Part shown: in pieces, positions 1 through 8,385 of the stretch | Position numbering within the stretch: the first letter of the stretch is position 1 | Layout: every line of letters starts with the position of its first letter | Source of the DNA: JAGTVB01 sp964624765 | GTDB taxonomy: Bacteria > Pseudomonadota > Gammaproteobacteria > HK1 | DNA length: 30,320 nucleotides | Reading direction: 5' to 3' | Assembly (NCBI GenBank): GCA_964624765.1 | Contig: CAZUZO010000028.1 | Location: 1-30,320 of the forward strand | Translations under genes and position numbers: made by a program | Notes under the pieces: generated by a model | What the model was told of the DNA's origin: nothing | What the model saw: only the letters and a program-made list of their open reading frames with translations | The model's database searches: none

Positions 1-1
1 G

Positions 2-784
2 CTAGAGTCCAAATGTATCAACGACGATTGGACTGTGTTTCCGGCGTGGTTGCCGATTCCCGCTATGGGCGCCTTGGCGGTCAACAGCTTCTTGCTGAAA
101 GGCCGGGAGCCCCTGCTAGTCGATACCGGGCTCGGCGCCCTTGGGCAACGCTTCATCGCGGCGCTGGAGAACGAAATCGACCTCAGCGATCTGCGTTGGA
201 TATGGCTCAGCCACATGGACGCCGATCATATCGGCAACCTGGTTCGGGTGCTGGAAGGGGCACCGACTGCCCGGGTGGTGACCAATTTCGTCGGTATGGG
301 CAAGATGAACCTGGCCGGGCTCGATATCTCCCGTGTGCACGTGCTCGAGCCCGGGGCGGTATTGGAGGTCGGCGAACACCGTCTGCGGCCGCTTCGTCCG
401 CCGTACTACGACGCGCCGGAAACCATGGGCTTCCTGGACGAAACGAGTGGGATCGTGTTCGCTGCCGACTGCTTCGGCGCGTTGTTGCCGGAAATGGTGG
501 AGGAACTGGGCGATGTTGCCGGCGAGACCCTGCGCGACGGGTTGCTTGGTTGGTCATCGATCGATGCACCGTGGCTTGCCATGACCGACCAGGCAGCGCT
601 GGCTCGCAGTCTGAACGCCATGGAGCGGCTCGCTCCGGACGTCTTGCTGTCCAGTCACTTGCCGTTGGCCAGTAACGGTATCGCGGCTCTGGCCGGCATC
701 CTGGCCGAGGCCTATTGTCACGGCTCGGGTCGGGCAAGCGATCCCCTCTCGCTGGAGTCTGTCGCGGCGACGCTGAGCCGATAG
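2..784 (+). CDS. MBL-fold metallo-hydrolase, flavodiiron-like variant (5' partial)
   Basis: The reading frame is open from the first bases of the window, so the true start lies upstream. A GTG at 35 is the first in-window start, but conserved sequence (DDWTVFPAWLPIP) precedes it. Numbered from that GTG, the protein shows the MBL strand LLVDTG, then SHMDADH at 59-65, Asp145 in FAADCFG, and His208 in SSHLPLA. The usual HxHxDH motif is HxDxDH here, resembling the HxExDH ligand set of flavodiiron (ODP) proteins. The position that normally holds the next His has Asp126 (YYDAPET). There is no flavodoxin domain, so this is a stand-alone MBL domain. The substrate is unknown; such proteins are usually annotated as hydrolases or oxidoreductases. 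The fold is clear, the chemistry is not. It stops at TAG 782-784, and no partner gene is visible. Confidence 0.85.
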   Translation, partial: LESKCINDDWTVFPAWLPIPAMGALAVNSFLLKGREPLLVDTGLGALGQRFIAALENEIDLSDLRWIWLSHMDADHIGNLVRVLEGAPTARVVTNFVGMGKMNLAGLDISRVHVLEPGAVLEVGEHRLRPLRPPYYDAPETMGFLDETSGIVFAADCFGALLPEMVEELGDVAGETLRDGLLGWSSIDAPWLAMTDQAALARSLNAMERLAPDVLLSSHLPLASNGIAALAGILAEAYCHGSGRASDPLSLESVAATLSR

Positions 785-935
785 CCCGCCCGGCGCCTGC
801 GGTTTAGTGCCGGCTTCGCCTCAGTGAAGGGTCAGGGCTATGGCGCGAACCGACGGGCGTTGGAGCTATCCACTGCAGGCCGCGAACGGTTATGATTCAG
901 CATCCGTGGGCCGCGGTTGCCCTAACCGCCCAACG

Positions 936-976
936 CCGCTATCGGGTTGCGTAGCAGGTTTTTGCACAACCTCTGA
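936..976 (+). repeat. Short dispersed repeat, copy A
   Basis: About 40 bases share a clear match with 8349-8385: gctatYgggttg, then gtagc, then a T-run and acaacctct. The right end reads CAACCTC followed by TGA, a TNA trinucleotide, as for the larger elements elsewhere in this window. No matching left end was found in the preceding 190 bases, so it looks like a decayed or single-ended element. It lies directly in front of the GNAT gene and replaces any recognisable ribosome binding site there. Confidence 0.5.
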
Positions 977-979
977 GAC

Positions 980-1378
980 GTGCCGGTGAGCCATTATACG
1001 ATCACCATCGCGAGACCCGAAGACAGGATGGCGTTGTCCGTTCTGCTGCAAACCTCTTACCCGGAACTTATGAAACCGGCGTATGAACCGCGCGTGCTGG
1101 CGGCAGCGCTGGAGGCGATGACGGTGGCGAACCCTGCTCTGCTGGCCTCCGGCACCTATTATGTCGCCGAATCCGCTACCGGTGAGCTGATCGGTTGCGG
1201 GGGATGGACCCGCCGTGCGCCCGCGGCCGATGCAGCGAGCAGTGGCATCGGGCATATTCGGCACTTCGCTACCCATCCGGCCTGGGTTCGACAAACTATC
1301 GGGCGCGCCATCTATGCCGTCTGCCAGCAGCAGGCTAGTGGCCGGGGTATTACACTACTCCTAAGACATTCGTGGTAG
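980..1378 (+). CDS. GNAT-family N-acetyltransferase, C-terminally short
   Basis: This 132-residue product has the N-terminal two thirds of a GNAT acetyltransferase (acetyl-CoA-dependent transfer to an amine). It begins with the first strand TITIARPED, has the central strand YYVAESATGELIGCGGW, and carries the acetyl-CoA loop region HIRHFATHPAWVRQTIGRA (about 89-107), fitting the Q/RxxGxG/A pattern. Homologues usually continue for another 30-40 residues with a strand and a YxxxGF-type end. Here the chain stops right after GRGI with the unrelated tail TLLLRHSW, and no remainder of the domain was found in any frame after 1378. It is probably a truncated, perhaps inactive gene. The GTG start at 980 has no good ribosome binding site; GTG at 986 is an alternative. 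The start abuts a short dispersed repeat. The substrate is unknown. Confidence 0.6.
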   Translation: MPVSHYTITIARPEDRMALSVLLQTSYPELMKPAYEPRVLAAALEAMTVANPALLASGTYYVAESATGELIGCGGWTRRAPAADAASSGIGHIRHFATHPAWVRQTIGRAIYAVCQQQASGRGITLLLRHSW

Positions 1379-1568
1379 CGATCCCAGCCAATGTTCAAGT
1401 CGGCAGGTCTGGTTAGTCCACAAATCAGGTAGGTGCGCTATACTCGTGGCCGGCAAACTAGCATAATCAATGGCTTGCCAGAGAAAGTTGCACATCGCGT
1501 ATTACCAAAAGCGAACGATCTCGCCGCGTCCCACCGCTCACACCGCGCCCTCTGAAGCGAAATGACTT

Positions 1569-3020
1569 CTAGCGCCCCTTGAACAAGGCCCCCAGCAAGC
1601 CGCGCGCAATGGTGCGGCCGAGGCTGGAGCCTACACTGCGCGCCACGCTTTTGGCCATGGTCTCGGCGATACCCTGCCGACTGCGACCGCCCGCCGGTAA
1701 TCGACTACGCGGCGTGGCTTCCGCCGCCCCTACCTGCTCGGTGGCAGCCCGACCCATCAGGCTTTCATAGGCCGAGTGCCTATCCAATACCTGATCGTAG
1801 TGCCTGGCCACCGGACTCATTGCCACCACCCGAGCCCGTTCCTCAGGCTCCACAGGCCCTAGGCGGGAGGCGGGGGGACAGATGAGCACACGTTGTACTG
1901 GCGTTGGGATCCCTTTCTCGTCCAGCGTGGACACGAGAGCTTCCCCGACCCCTATCGTCGTGATCGCCGCTGCGGTATCGAGGCTCGGATTGCTGCGAAA
2001 GGTATCGGCAGCCGCTCTAACCGCTCTTTGGTCACGCGGGGTAAACGCGCGCAGTGCATGCTGGATGCGATTGCCCAGCTGCCCCAGCACAGCGTCCGGG
2101 ATATCGAGGGGACTCTGGGACACGAAGTAGACCCCAACACCCTTGGAGCGAATAAGCCGGACTACTTGTTCAACCTTCTGGTGGAGAGCCTTGGGGGCAC
2201 CATTGAACAGAAGGTGAGCCTCATCGAAAAAAAACACTAGACGTGGTTTCTCTCGATCCCCCACCTCCGGCAACTCCTCGAACAGCTCAGCGAGCAGCCA
2301 CAGCAAAAAGGTGCTGTACAGGCGCGGGCTGTGAATCAGCCGATCGGCCGCCAGCACACTGATGTAGCCTCGGCCGCGCTCGTCGTTGCGCATCAGATCG
2401 CCGATATCCAGAGCAGGCTCTGCAAAAAAGTGCTCAGCACCCTGCTCCTCCAGCACCAATAGACGGCGCTGTATCGCGCCGATGGAGGCCGGATTGACGG
2501 TTCCGTAGCGGTTACGCAGCTGCCCCGCATTCTCTGCCGTGTAATTCAAAATGGCTCGCAGATCCTTGAAATCCAGTAGCAGCAACCCTTCGTCATCCGC
2601 CACCCTGAACGCCACATTCAGCACCCCCTCCTGGGTATCATTCAGCTCCAGCAGGCGAGCTAACAACAATGGCCCCATTTCCGATACGGTGGCGCGTATC
2701 GCATGTCCCTGCGCACCGAATAAATCCCAATAGATCACGGGGAAAGCTTCCGGGACGTACGGCTCACGGCCGACCACCTGAGCTCGCTCTAGAAGCGCCG
2801 GCTTGCCGCTGCCGGGTTGGCTCAATCCCGCCAGATCGCCCTTGATATCCGCCAGGAATACGGGCACGCCGATGTTCGAAAACCCTTCTGCCAGCACCTG
2901 CAGGGACACGGTCTTGCCCGTGCCCGTCGCTCCTGCGATGAGCCCGTGCCGATTGGCCAACCGAGGCCGAAGATAGACGTTTTCGGTTCCTTTCCCGATC
3001 AAGATGCCCTCGTTCGTCAC
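1569..3020 (-). CDS. HerA/FtsK-like P-loop ATPase, DUF853 (YjgR family)
   Basis: This 483-residue cytoplasmic protein begins with the DUF853 signature ILIGKG, followed by the Walker A motif GATGTGKT at about 30-37, the strand VFLADIKGDLAGLSQPG, and a Walker B-like segment LVFFFDEAHLLF (about 261-272). The C-terminus is the typical basic, small-residue tail (SLGRTIARGLLGALFKGR). Length and motif order match the Escherichia coli YjgR family, HerA-related ATPases whose biological role is unsettled. The GTG start at 3020 is preceded by AGGGAGG about 10 nt upstream, which supports it. It lies 121 bp downstream of batD on the same strand, so it could be read through from the bat operon, but the spacing also permits its own promoter. 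Family assignment is firm, function is not. Confidence 0.88.
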   Translation of the reverse strand: MTNEGILIGKGTENVYLRPRLANRHGLIAGATGTGKTVSLQVLAEGFSNIGVPVFLADIKGDLAGLSQPGSGKPALLERAQVVGREPYVPEAFPVIYWDLFGAQGHAIRATVSEMGPLLLARLLELNDTQEGVLNVAFRVADDEGLLLLDFKDLRAILNYTAENAGQLRNRYGTVNPASIGAIQRRLLVLEEQGAEHFFAEPALDIGDLMRNDERGRGYISVLAADRLIHSPRLYSTFLLWLLAELFEELPEVGDREKPRLVFFFDEAHLLFNGAPKALHQKVEQVVRLIRSKGVGVYFVSQSPLDIPDAVLGQLGNRIQHALRAFTPRDQRAVRAAADTFRSNPSLDTAAAITTIGVGEALVSTLDEKGIPTPVQRVLICPPASRLGPVEPEERARVVAMSPVARHYDQVLDRHSAYESLMGRAATEQVGAAEATPRSRLPAGGRSRQGIAETMAKSVARSVGSSLGRTIARGLLGALFKGR

Positions 3021-3135
3021 CGCTCTATGTCCTCCCTACTGATGAACACTGGTTCAACGCTCGCAAAAAAGCAACTGAACTCGTCGCTACTCTAAAATGG
3101 GGCCATGATCATCGTTTCGTCAGCGTGACTCCGGA

Positions 3136-3213
3136 GCACCCCTATGGGTGCCCAGGCCTTCGGCAGCCGCCCCCTTGCGGCAAGGGTGTGTGCGGAGGCG
3201 GCCGGACCCAAAC
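3136..3213. repeat. GC-rich palindromic sequence overlapping the batD 3' end
   Basis: Two nested inverted repeats occur here: GCCGCC (3166-3171) with GGCGGC (3197-3202), enclosing CCCTTGC (3172-3178) and GCAAGGG (3180-3186). A smaller hairpin, GCACCC/GGGTGC, surrounds the batD stop codon at 3136-3151. No T-run follows on either strand, so it is not a standard intrinsic terminator. The translated form (PPPHTPLPQGG) has the look of REP/BIME-type intergenic repeats read through in frame. Confidence 0.5.
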
Positions 3214-4695
3214 CGAACCGAGGCTACGGCTCAAATCGCGCTTCCAGCGCGCCAGCGCGATAGCCTGCCGGCCATACCGGGCCCCGTCAAGGCACTCGAA
3301 CAGCGCTACCAAGACTCGGCTATCCAAGCCCAGCGGGGATGCCCCCAAACCTTCTGCAACGCGCTTCAGGGGAGCGTTCGCAGGCAACCCAAGATGCGCG
3401 GCCGCAAATCGCCGCAGCAGTCGGTCGAGCCGGCCGGTGTCACCTTGCCAGACAACTCGCCAACGTAACCAAAGTAGCGCCACACGAAGCCGCAAAGAAT
3501 TTGTCTGCCGGCACCGCACGGTCTGCGATGGAGCCACTCTTGTGCCCGGAATTGGATGGCCAGGGAGCACTTCTCCGGGAGGCGTGCGTCGCCCCTTAGG
3601 CGTCGCCTGGAGCCTTGGCTGCGATACCGTTTCCAGCGGCCCGTGCCTCGCCACTGAAGGGGCTCGCCCACCGAGGCGGGCACCGGATCGTTCATTGACG
3701 ATCCACCACCCGGCCATCAGCGCGAACACCAAACCACCGCCGACGGGCAGCACAACGTGCAGCCACACCCGCCGCCACGAAAGACGCGGGATCTGCTCCG
3801 CTGTGTCCATCGCTTCGGGCCCCGCTGTTTCCCTCTGAGCATCCGCAGCTCCTACCCGAAGCGTCTGCGCGGGTAGCTCCGCCACCGCCCGCCGGTTGCT
3901 CACCGCATCCCACCAGGAAACACGCAGCGCCGGCACGATGAGCTCTCCCTCACGGGTCGGCACCAATGTGTAGACCTCAGTGCGTTGACCGATCAGCTCG
4001 TCGCCTTCCTCAGCCATCCCCCAACCCGTTTTCACCTCTCCTGGATACACGCTGAGATCATCCGGCCTCAGGTACGACGCCAGACTCGGAAGTCGCGAGC
4101 CGAGCGTCCCCGCCGCGGTAATGTCCAGGGTCAAGTGGACGGGTTCACCGGCCCGCGGCACATGGGTCACCGACCAACGGGCTTTGAGCTCGAGCGACCG
4201 CAGGGGTAACCATGGCAGAACGTCGCGGAAGGGAGGAAGCACCACCAGATAAAGCGGTTCAGTCGTCAACTCCAGGGGCTTGCCTTCGGTAGACGCCCGG
4301 CCCGGCACGACTAAGGCGCCGGCGAGGTTCGCTCCAGTATCGTGATCCGCATGCGGCTCAACCGCGATCTGGGCCGATCCCAAAGTCAAGGATCCCGAGA
4401 CTAGCGGCGTCAGAGCATAGCGAAACACACTGCGAACGTAGCGTTTGCCACTGAGCTCTTCCACATCCGTTCGCGGTCCATCCAGCCGTTCCATGGCGAT
4501 CCCTGGGTGCTGGGGTGGCTTGATCGCGACGCGACGAAGATTGCCGGAACTATAGATACGAACCGTATAGATCAGCGTCTCTTGAACATACGCCCGATCG
4601 TGACTCAAGGCGGCTTCCCCCCACACCGCCATTTCGGCGGCCGCTGGCCAAACCAAGGCTAACAGAATCACGGCAGAGCAACCGACCCTCACCAC
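3142..4695 (-). CDS. batD: BatD-like membrane-anchored protein
   Basis: This 517-residue protein has a cleavable-looking signal peptide (VILLALVWPAAA, about 9-20), a large periplasmic part of beta-rich repeats typical of BatD (LIYTVRIYSSGNLR; EPVHLTLDITAAGT; LIVPALRVSWWD), one transmembrane span at about 310-332, and a cytoplasmic tail rich in Arg. It is the last gene of the MoxR/Bat operon and overlaps the end of batC by 7 nt; the start is GTG at 4695. BatD proteins are thought to work with the VWA proteins BatA and BatB in envelope stress or aerotolerance, but the molecular function is not established. Oddly, the last 20 or so residues (from about 498, VRPPPHTPLPQGGG) are encoded by a palindromic GC-rich repeat, so the original C-terminus was probably altered by repeat insertion. 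Confidence 0.8.
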   Translation of the reverse strand: MVRVGCSAVILLALVWPAAAEMAVWGEAALSHDRAYVQETLIYTVRIYSSGNLRRVAIKPPQHPGIAMERLDGPRTDVEELSGKRYVRSVFRYALTPLVSGSLTLGSAQIAVEPHADHDTGANLAGALVVPGRASTEGKPLELTTEPLYLVVLPPFRDVLPWLPLRSLELKARWSVTHVPRAGEPVHLTLDITAAGTLGSRLPSLASYLRPDDLSVYPGEVKTGWGMAEEGDELIGQRTEVYTLVPTREGELIVPALRVSWWDAVSNRRAVAELPAQTLRVGAADAQRETAGPEAMDTAEQIPRLSWRRVWLHVVLPVGGGLVFALMAGWWIVNERSGARLGGRAPSVARHGPLETVSQPRLQATPKGRRTPPGEVLPGHPIPGTRVAPSQTVRCRQTNSLRLRVALLWLRWRVVWQGDTGRLDRLLRRFAAAHLGLPANAPLKRVAEGLGASPLGLDSRVLVALFECLDGARYGRQAIALARWKRDLSRSLGSVWVRPPPHTPLPQGGGCRRPGHP

Positions 4696-6230
4696 GGCCG
4701 GTGCTCCCTTCCATCACCACCGCCTCGCCTCAGAAACGCTTGCTCCTCCAGTGCGAAACGACTGCGCAACAGCGGTACCGGATCGCCACCGATTCTCTCC
4801 AGCCACCCTTCAACCAGGGAGTTCGCGCCCGAAAGTCCCATGGATGCCACCGCGCCCTCCCAATCCAGACCCCCCTCATCGCCGCCTCCACTCTCCGGCG
4901 CCGCCGCGCCTATCTGGCGTAGGTGGGGAAATTCTGACTGCTCCAAGGCACGGCCACGTTCCGCATCAGGAGTCTGCAGCGGGTGGGCATCCTCAAACTT
5001 GCGATCCCCTCCCACAGCCCTCTGGTCATTCACCGTTGACGGCTCTGTCGGCGATCCCCTTGCCGACCGTGGAAGCCGCTGCGCATCGGTTCCAGCAATC
5101 GCCGCATCAACCCCCTTATCGGTACCGGCCTGCGGGTCTCGGGCAGGATCTCCGATCTCGCGGGGGTGGGCCATTGAGCGATGCCCAGCGGAGTCACTCT
5201 CAGGCTCTCCCTCGGGTGGATCAGGGACATCCGCCAATGCCGCGCTATCCTGTCCTGCACCGCGATTCACCCCCTCACTGGGGGCTCTTGCGGGCCACGC
5301 GACGGGGCCGCGGTCATGCTGTGACTCGCCACCCCAGTCCGACGCTTGACCGCTATCGTCATGGCGATCGCGATCCGGTATCTCACCTGTCGAGGCACTC
5401 TGTTCGCTGGTCGTGGCAACACCCGCACTGTCATCGCTTGTCACGAATGTCGCGGCTCCGGTACCAGCCATCGATTCGCCACCCGCAGTAGAAGACCCCG
5501 CTGCCGAACGCCCATCCCCCTCGGAACCGCCCTCCACCGCGGAAATCTGTTGGCCTGCCGCTCCGCTTTGTTGCCCCCCCTCCGCCTCACCGGTTGATTC
5601 ATCTTCGCCCTCATCGGAGGCGCCTTCGGAGGTTTCACCGGTCTGGCCTTGATGCGGGTCTTGCTCGGAGGCCTTGTCGTTCAGGGAAGTCTCCGAGGAT
5701 TCTTGCGTCACCCCCTTATCCTCATCCTGTCGAGGGAGCCCCGCGTCGGCCGGCTTTTCCCGACGCGTCGGCTGCTGCGACTCGGCCGCACCCGGCTGCC
5801 CCTCCGATAGGGGAGCCGGATAGGCTTTCCTCACATCGCCGGCGCTGTCCTTCTGTTCTAGCCACCGCCTAGCCAGGGCCAGATTATGTCGCGCATCAGC
5901 ATGGCCCGGATGGCGCTTCAGCACCGCCTCATAGGCTTCGATCGCCAAGCCATACTCGCCCATCCGAAATCGGGCGTTTCCCAAGTTATACTGGGCATCT
6001 AGCTGCACCTCGCCGCGCACCACCGACGCAAACGCCTGTTCCGCCTCGCGGTAGCGTCCCGCGCGGTAGCAAGCGACGCCGCGGCGGTAAGCATCCTGAA
6101 ACGCTGCTGCTGCCGCTTCGTACCGGCCCTGGGCAAAGTAGGCGCGCGCCCGCCGTTCCGACGGGGCCAACCAGTCTGCTTCCAGAACACTCGGCAACAA
6201 GGCGAGCAGTAACGACAACGCCAAGCTCAT
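4689..6230 (-). CDS. batC: TPR protein with long acidic tail (BatC-like)
   Basis: The N-terminus is a hydrophobic signal or anchor segment (MSLALSLLLALLPSVLEA), followed by TPR-type helices (YFAQGRYEAAAAAFQDAYRRG; YRAGRYREAEQAFASVV; AQYNLGNARFRMGEYGLAIEAY). A low-complexity linker of more than 250 residues rich in Glu, Asp, Ser, Gly and Gln comes next. The protein ends with a conserved block (LVEGWLERIGGDPVPLLRSRF) seen at the C-terminus of Pseudomonas-type VWA/TPR Bat proteins. In many relatives this TPR part is fused to the VWA domain; here it is a separate gene after batB. The start is uncertain: ATG 6230 leaves a clean signal peptide but has no strong ribosome binding site. The frame stays open to an ATG at 6329, which would overlap the batB end by 26 nt. 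It is predicted to be a periplasmic or membrane-anchored scaffold for the Bat complex. Confidence 0.75.
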   Translation of the reverse strand: MSLALSLLLALLPSVLEADWLAPSERRARAYFAQGRYEAAAAAFQDAYRRGVACYRAGRYREAEQAFASVVRGEVQLDAQYNLGNARFRMGEYGLAIEAYEAVLKRHPGHADARHNLALARRWLEQKDSAGDVRKAYPAPLSEGQPGAAESQQPTRREKPADAGLPRQDEDKGVTQESSETSLNDKASEQDPHQGQTGETSEGASDEGEDESTGEAEGGQQSGAAGQQISAVEGGSEGDGRSAAGSSTAGGESMAGTGAATFVTSDDSAGVATTSEQSASTGEIPDRDRHDDSGQASDWGGESQHDRGPVAWPARAPSEGVNRGAGQDSAALADVPDPPEGEPESDSAGHRSMAHPREIGDPARDPQAGTDKGVDAAIAGTDAQRLPRSARGSPTEPSTVNDQRAVGGDRKFEDAHPLQTPDAERGRALEQSEFPHLRQIGAAAPESGGGDEGGLDWEGAVASMGLSGANSLVEGWLERIGGDPVPLLRSRFALEEQAFLRRGGGDGREHRPW

Positions 6231-6303
6231 CGCCGGGCAAGGATTACGGCAGCGGACGGTGCCGCGCCGGTCGAACACCACCGCGCAGCGAAAACCACGC
6301 CGC

Positions 6304-7317
6304 CTAGCGACGGCGCAGCAGGTACACATACAACCATATCCCCAGCATCAGCCCCACCGGCACGTAGTAGCGTTCGTGCCAGACACGATGTTCGCTCTCC
6401 ATCTTCAGCGGGAGCAAGGCCTGCTCCGCGATAGCGGCCAGCACATCATGCGTATCGGAACGATGGAAATCGGCCCTGCGGTAACGACCACCACCGGCCT
6501 TGGCTAACGCCTGCAGCCGATTCTCCGCAAGCTGCGAAACCACCCTCTCGCCATCCGCCGTACGCAGCCATTCCCCCTCCCTCGCTGCCGGTATCGGCCC
6601 GCCCTCGGGCGTACCCACCCCGAGCACGTGGATACGCACACCGGCGCGTCGCAACCGCTCCATTACCGCTCCCAGGTCCGTTTCCATAAAATCACCGTCG
6701 CTCACCACGAGCAGCGCCCGTGCCGATTGCTTCGGCTCGGCTGCAAACAGCCCCTCGGCCCGCTCCAAGGCGGGCAGCAGGCGCGTACCCTGCAAACGTA
6801 CCAGATCCAGAGACAGCGCCGGCAGCAGGTGGCGCAGCGTCTCGAGGTCGTCGGTAATCGGCGCCACTACGTGGGGCACGGATGCAAAGGCCATCAGCCC
6901 AATGCGAAACGCGGGCTCAGTGGCCAGCAAATCCGCAACCTCCTGCTGGGCACGAGCCAGTCGAAAGGGCTTGACATCGGTCACTGCCATGGACCGAGAC
7001 AGATCCAGCAGAATCAGCAGGCTGGCACCAGGACGGTAGCGTTGAACATCGGTGAATCCGAAACGAGGCCCGGCCATCGCGACCACCCCAAGCCACCACA
7101 ACAACGACCAGAGCAGCAGCCAGCGCATCAGAGTCGGATGCCCATCACCCTTGAGGAGGAGATGCGGCAAGAGATGGGGATCAGCATAACGCGCCAGCTG
7201 ATCCTTTAGCCTCTGTCGGCGCCAGCGCAGCCATCCCCAGATCAAGACCGGCACTGGCATACCCCAAAACCATGCCGGGTGGGAAAAATGAAAACCGCTG
7301 ACGTCGACCACCATCAA
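6304..7317 (-). CDS. batB: VWA-domain membrane protein, BatB-like
   Basis: This 337-residue protein has two N-terminal transmembrane segments (around 15-30 and 64-83), a von Willebrand factor A domain and a C-terminal span (about 318-334). The metal-ion-dependent adhesion site is complete: DLSRS at 105-109, Thr178 in QGTRL and Asp207 in SDGD. ATG 7317 overlaps the batA stop by 4 nt (ATGA), which indicates translational coupling. Paired VWA proteins of this type sit next to MoxR ATPases, which are believed to remodel or activate VWA-domain partners. It is called BatB rather than BatA because it is the second VWA gene and precedes the TPR gene; the label is by position and similarity of layout. 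Confidence 0.83.
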   Translation of the reverse strand: MMVVDVSGFHFSHPAWFWGMPVPVLIWGWLRWRRQRLKDQLARYADPHLLPHLLLKGDGHPTLMRWLLLWSLLWWLGVVAMAGPRFGFTDVQRYRPGASLLILLDLSRSMAVTDVKPFRLARAQQEVADLLATEPAFRIGLMAFASVPHVVAPITDDLETLRHLLPALSLDLVRLQGTRLLPALERAEGLFAAEPKQSARALLVVSDGDFMETDLGAVMERLRRAGVRIHVLGVGTPEGGPIPAAREGEWLRTADGERVVSQLAENRLQALAKAGGGRYRRADFHRSDTHDVLAAIAEQALLPLKMESEHRVWHERYYVPVGLMLGIWLYVYLLRRR

Positions 7318-8333
7318 CGACTCAGGCGAGATTGGCGGTCGACCAATGCAAGTCCCGCCAAACCCAGCAACAATCCCCCAGCAAAGGCTAGCGGCCAGCG
7401 AAACAGGGGGCGCGGCACATAGGTACTGTGCGTCACTGCCTCGGTCGCCTCCAGTCCATCGATGTGCCGATAGATGGATCGCAACGCATCGGTATCCGTG
7501 GCCCGGAAATACACCCCGTCGGTCATCTCAGACATGACTTGCAGTAACCCCTCATCGAGGGGCACCGTCTTCATTACCAAGTCGTCTCCCTCAGGAAAAG
7601 GCACTTGGCCATGACTGCCAACCCCGATGGCATAAATCCGAATACCATGGTGCCTCGCCAGCCGCGCGGCCTCCAGAGGTGGCAAGCCCCCTGCCGTATT
7701 CTCACCATCCGTCAACAAAATGATCACTCGGCCGCCGGCTTCGCGCTCCCGTAGTTTCTTCACCGCCAGGCCCACCGCATCGCCGATGGCGGTGGCGTCA
7801 CCGGCCATACGTGGCACCACGCCTTCAAGCATGGCACGAACCGCAGCGCCATCCAACGTCAGGGGTGCCTGAAGGTAGGCGACATCACCGAAAAGAATCA
7901 GGCCGATGCGATCACCGCGCCGCAGCTCGATGAAAGAACCCACCACCCCCTTCACCACCGCGAGCCGATTAACGGGCCGACCATCGAGTTGGAAATCAAG
8001 CGCCTCCATGGAACGCGAGATGTCAACGGCCAACATCAGATCCCGCCCATGGCTCACGGCCTCGGTATAGCGATCAAGCCGCTGGGGGCCCATCAGGGCA
8101 ACCACGAGAGCCGCCCAGAACAACCCGCCTAGGAGTTCCCACAACCACCGATAGCCCCTGGCTCGTGGAGTATCCGACGCAAAGGCCGCTTCCAGTCGAG
8201 AGACTGCTGGATTGAGCAGTACGCGGTTTGTGCTGTCACCTTCGCGGGCTCTGGAGGGTCGCCTGAACTGCCACGCTAGCAACCAGGGCAAGGGCAACAG
8301 CAGCGCAAACCACGGCCAAGCAAAACTTAGCAT
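7314..8333 (-). CDS. batA: VWA-domain membrane protein, BatA-like
   Basis: This 339-residue protein has an N-terminal membrane segment (about 4-22), a second span at about 65-83, a VWA domain and a C-terminal span (about 311-331). The MIDAS residues are present: DISRS at 104-108, Thr181 in GDATAIG and Asp209 in LTDGEN. The conserved BatA strand RIGLILFGDVAYLQAPLTLD is also visible. It is the first of two consecutive VWA genes in the operon and is coupled to batB by an ATGA overlap. The ATG at 8333 has no obvious ribosome binding site, because the 52-nt gap to the preceding DUF4381 gene is largely filled by a short dispersed repeat. Translation may therefore depend on coupling or on an atypical signal. 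Confidence 0.85.
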   Translation of the reverse strand: MLSFAWPWFALLLPLPWLLAWQFRRPSRAREGDSTNRVLLNPAVSRLEAAFASDTPRARGYRWLWELLGGLFWAALVVALMGPQRLDRYTEAVSHGRDLMLAVDISRSMEALDFQLDGRPVNRLAVVKGVVGSFIELRRGDRIGLILFGDVAYLQAPLTLDGAAVRAMLEGVVPRMAGDATAIGDAVGLAVKKLREREAGGRVIILLTDGENTAGGLPPLEAARLARHHGIRIYAIGVGSHGQVPFPEGDDLVMKTVPLDEGLLQVMSEMTDGVYFRATDTDALRSIYRHIDGLEATEAVTHSTYVPRPLFRWPLAFAGGLLLGLAGLALVDRQSRLSR

Positions 8334-8348
8334 GGTGCAACGCTGTCT

Positions 8349-8385
8349 AGGCTATTGGGTTGGGTAGCCGATTTTTCACAACCTC
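8349..8385 (+). repeat. Short dispersed repeat, copy B (inside the bat operon)
   Basis: This sequence matches the repeat at 936-976 (gctattgggttg, gtagcc, T-run, acaacctct). It ends in CAACCTC immediately followed by TCA, which read on the minus strand is the TGA stop codon of the DUF4381 gene (8386-8388). It occupies most of the 52-nt spacer between DUF4381 and batA. Confidence 0.5.

Noticed and set aside
13..675. Open frame of 220 codons on the plus strand
   Set aside because: It is Arg/Gly-rich and overlaps the clear MBL-fold gene in another frame; it shows no protein family features.
785..979. Possible tRNA or small RNA in the gap before the GNAT gene
   Set aside because: No cloverleaf, CCA end or terminator was found; only the short dispersed repeat is supported.
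5000..5700. Repetitive-looking coding region in batC suggesting tandem repeats
   Set aside because: The low complexity comes from Glu, Ser and Gly codons without a regular repeat unit; it is a disordered linker.
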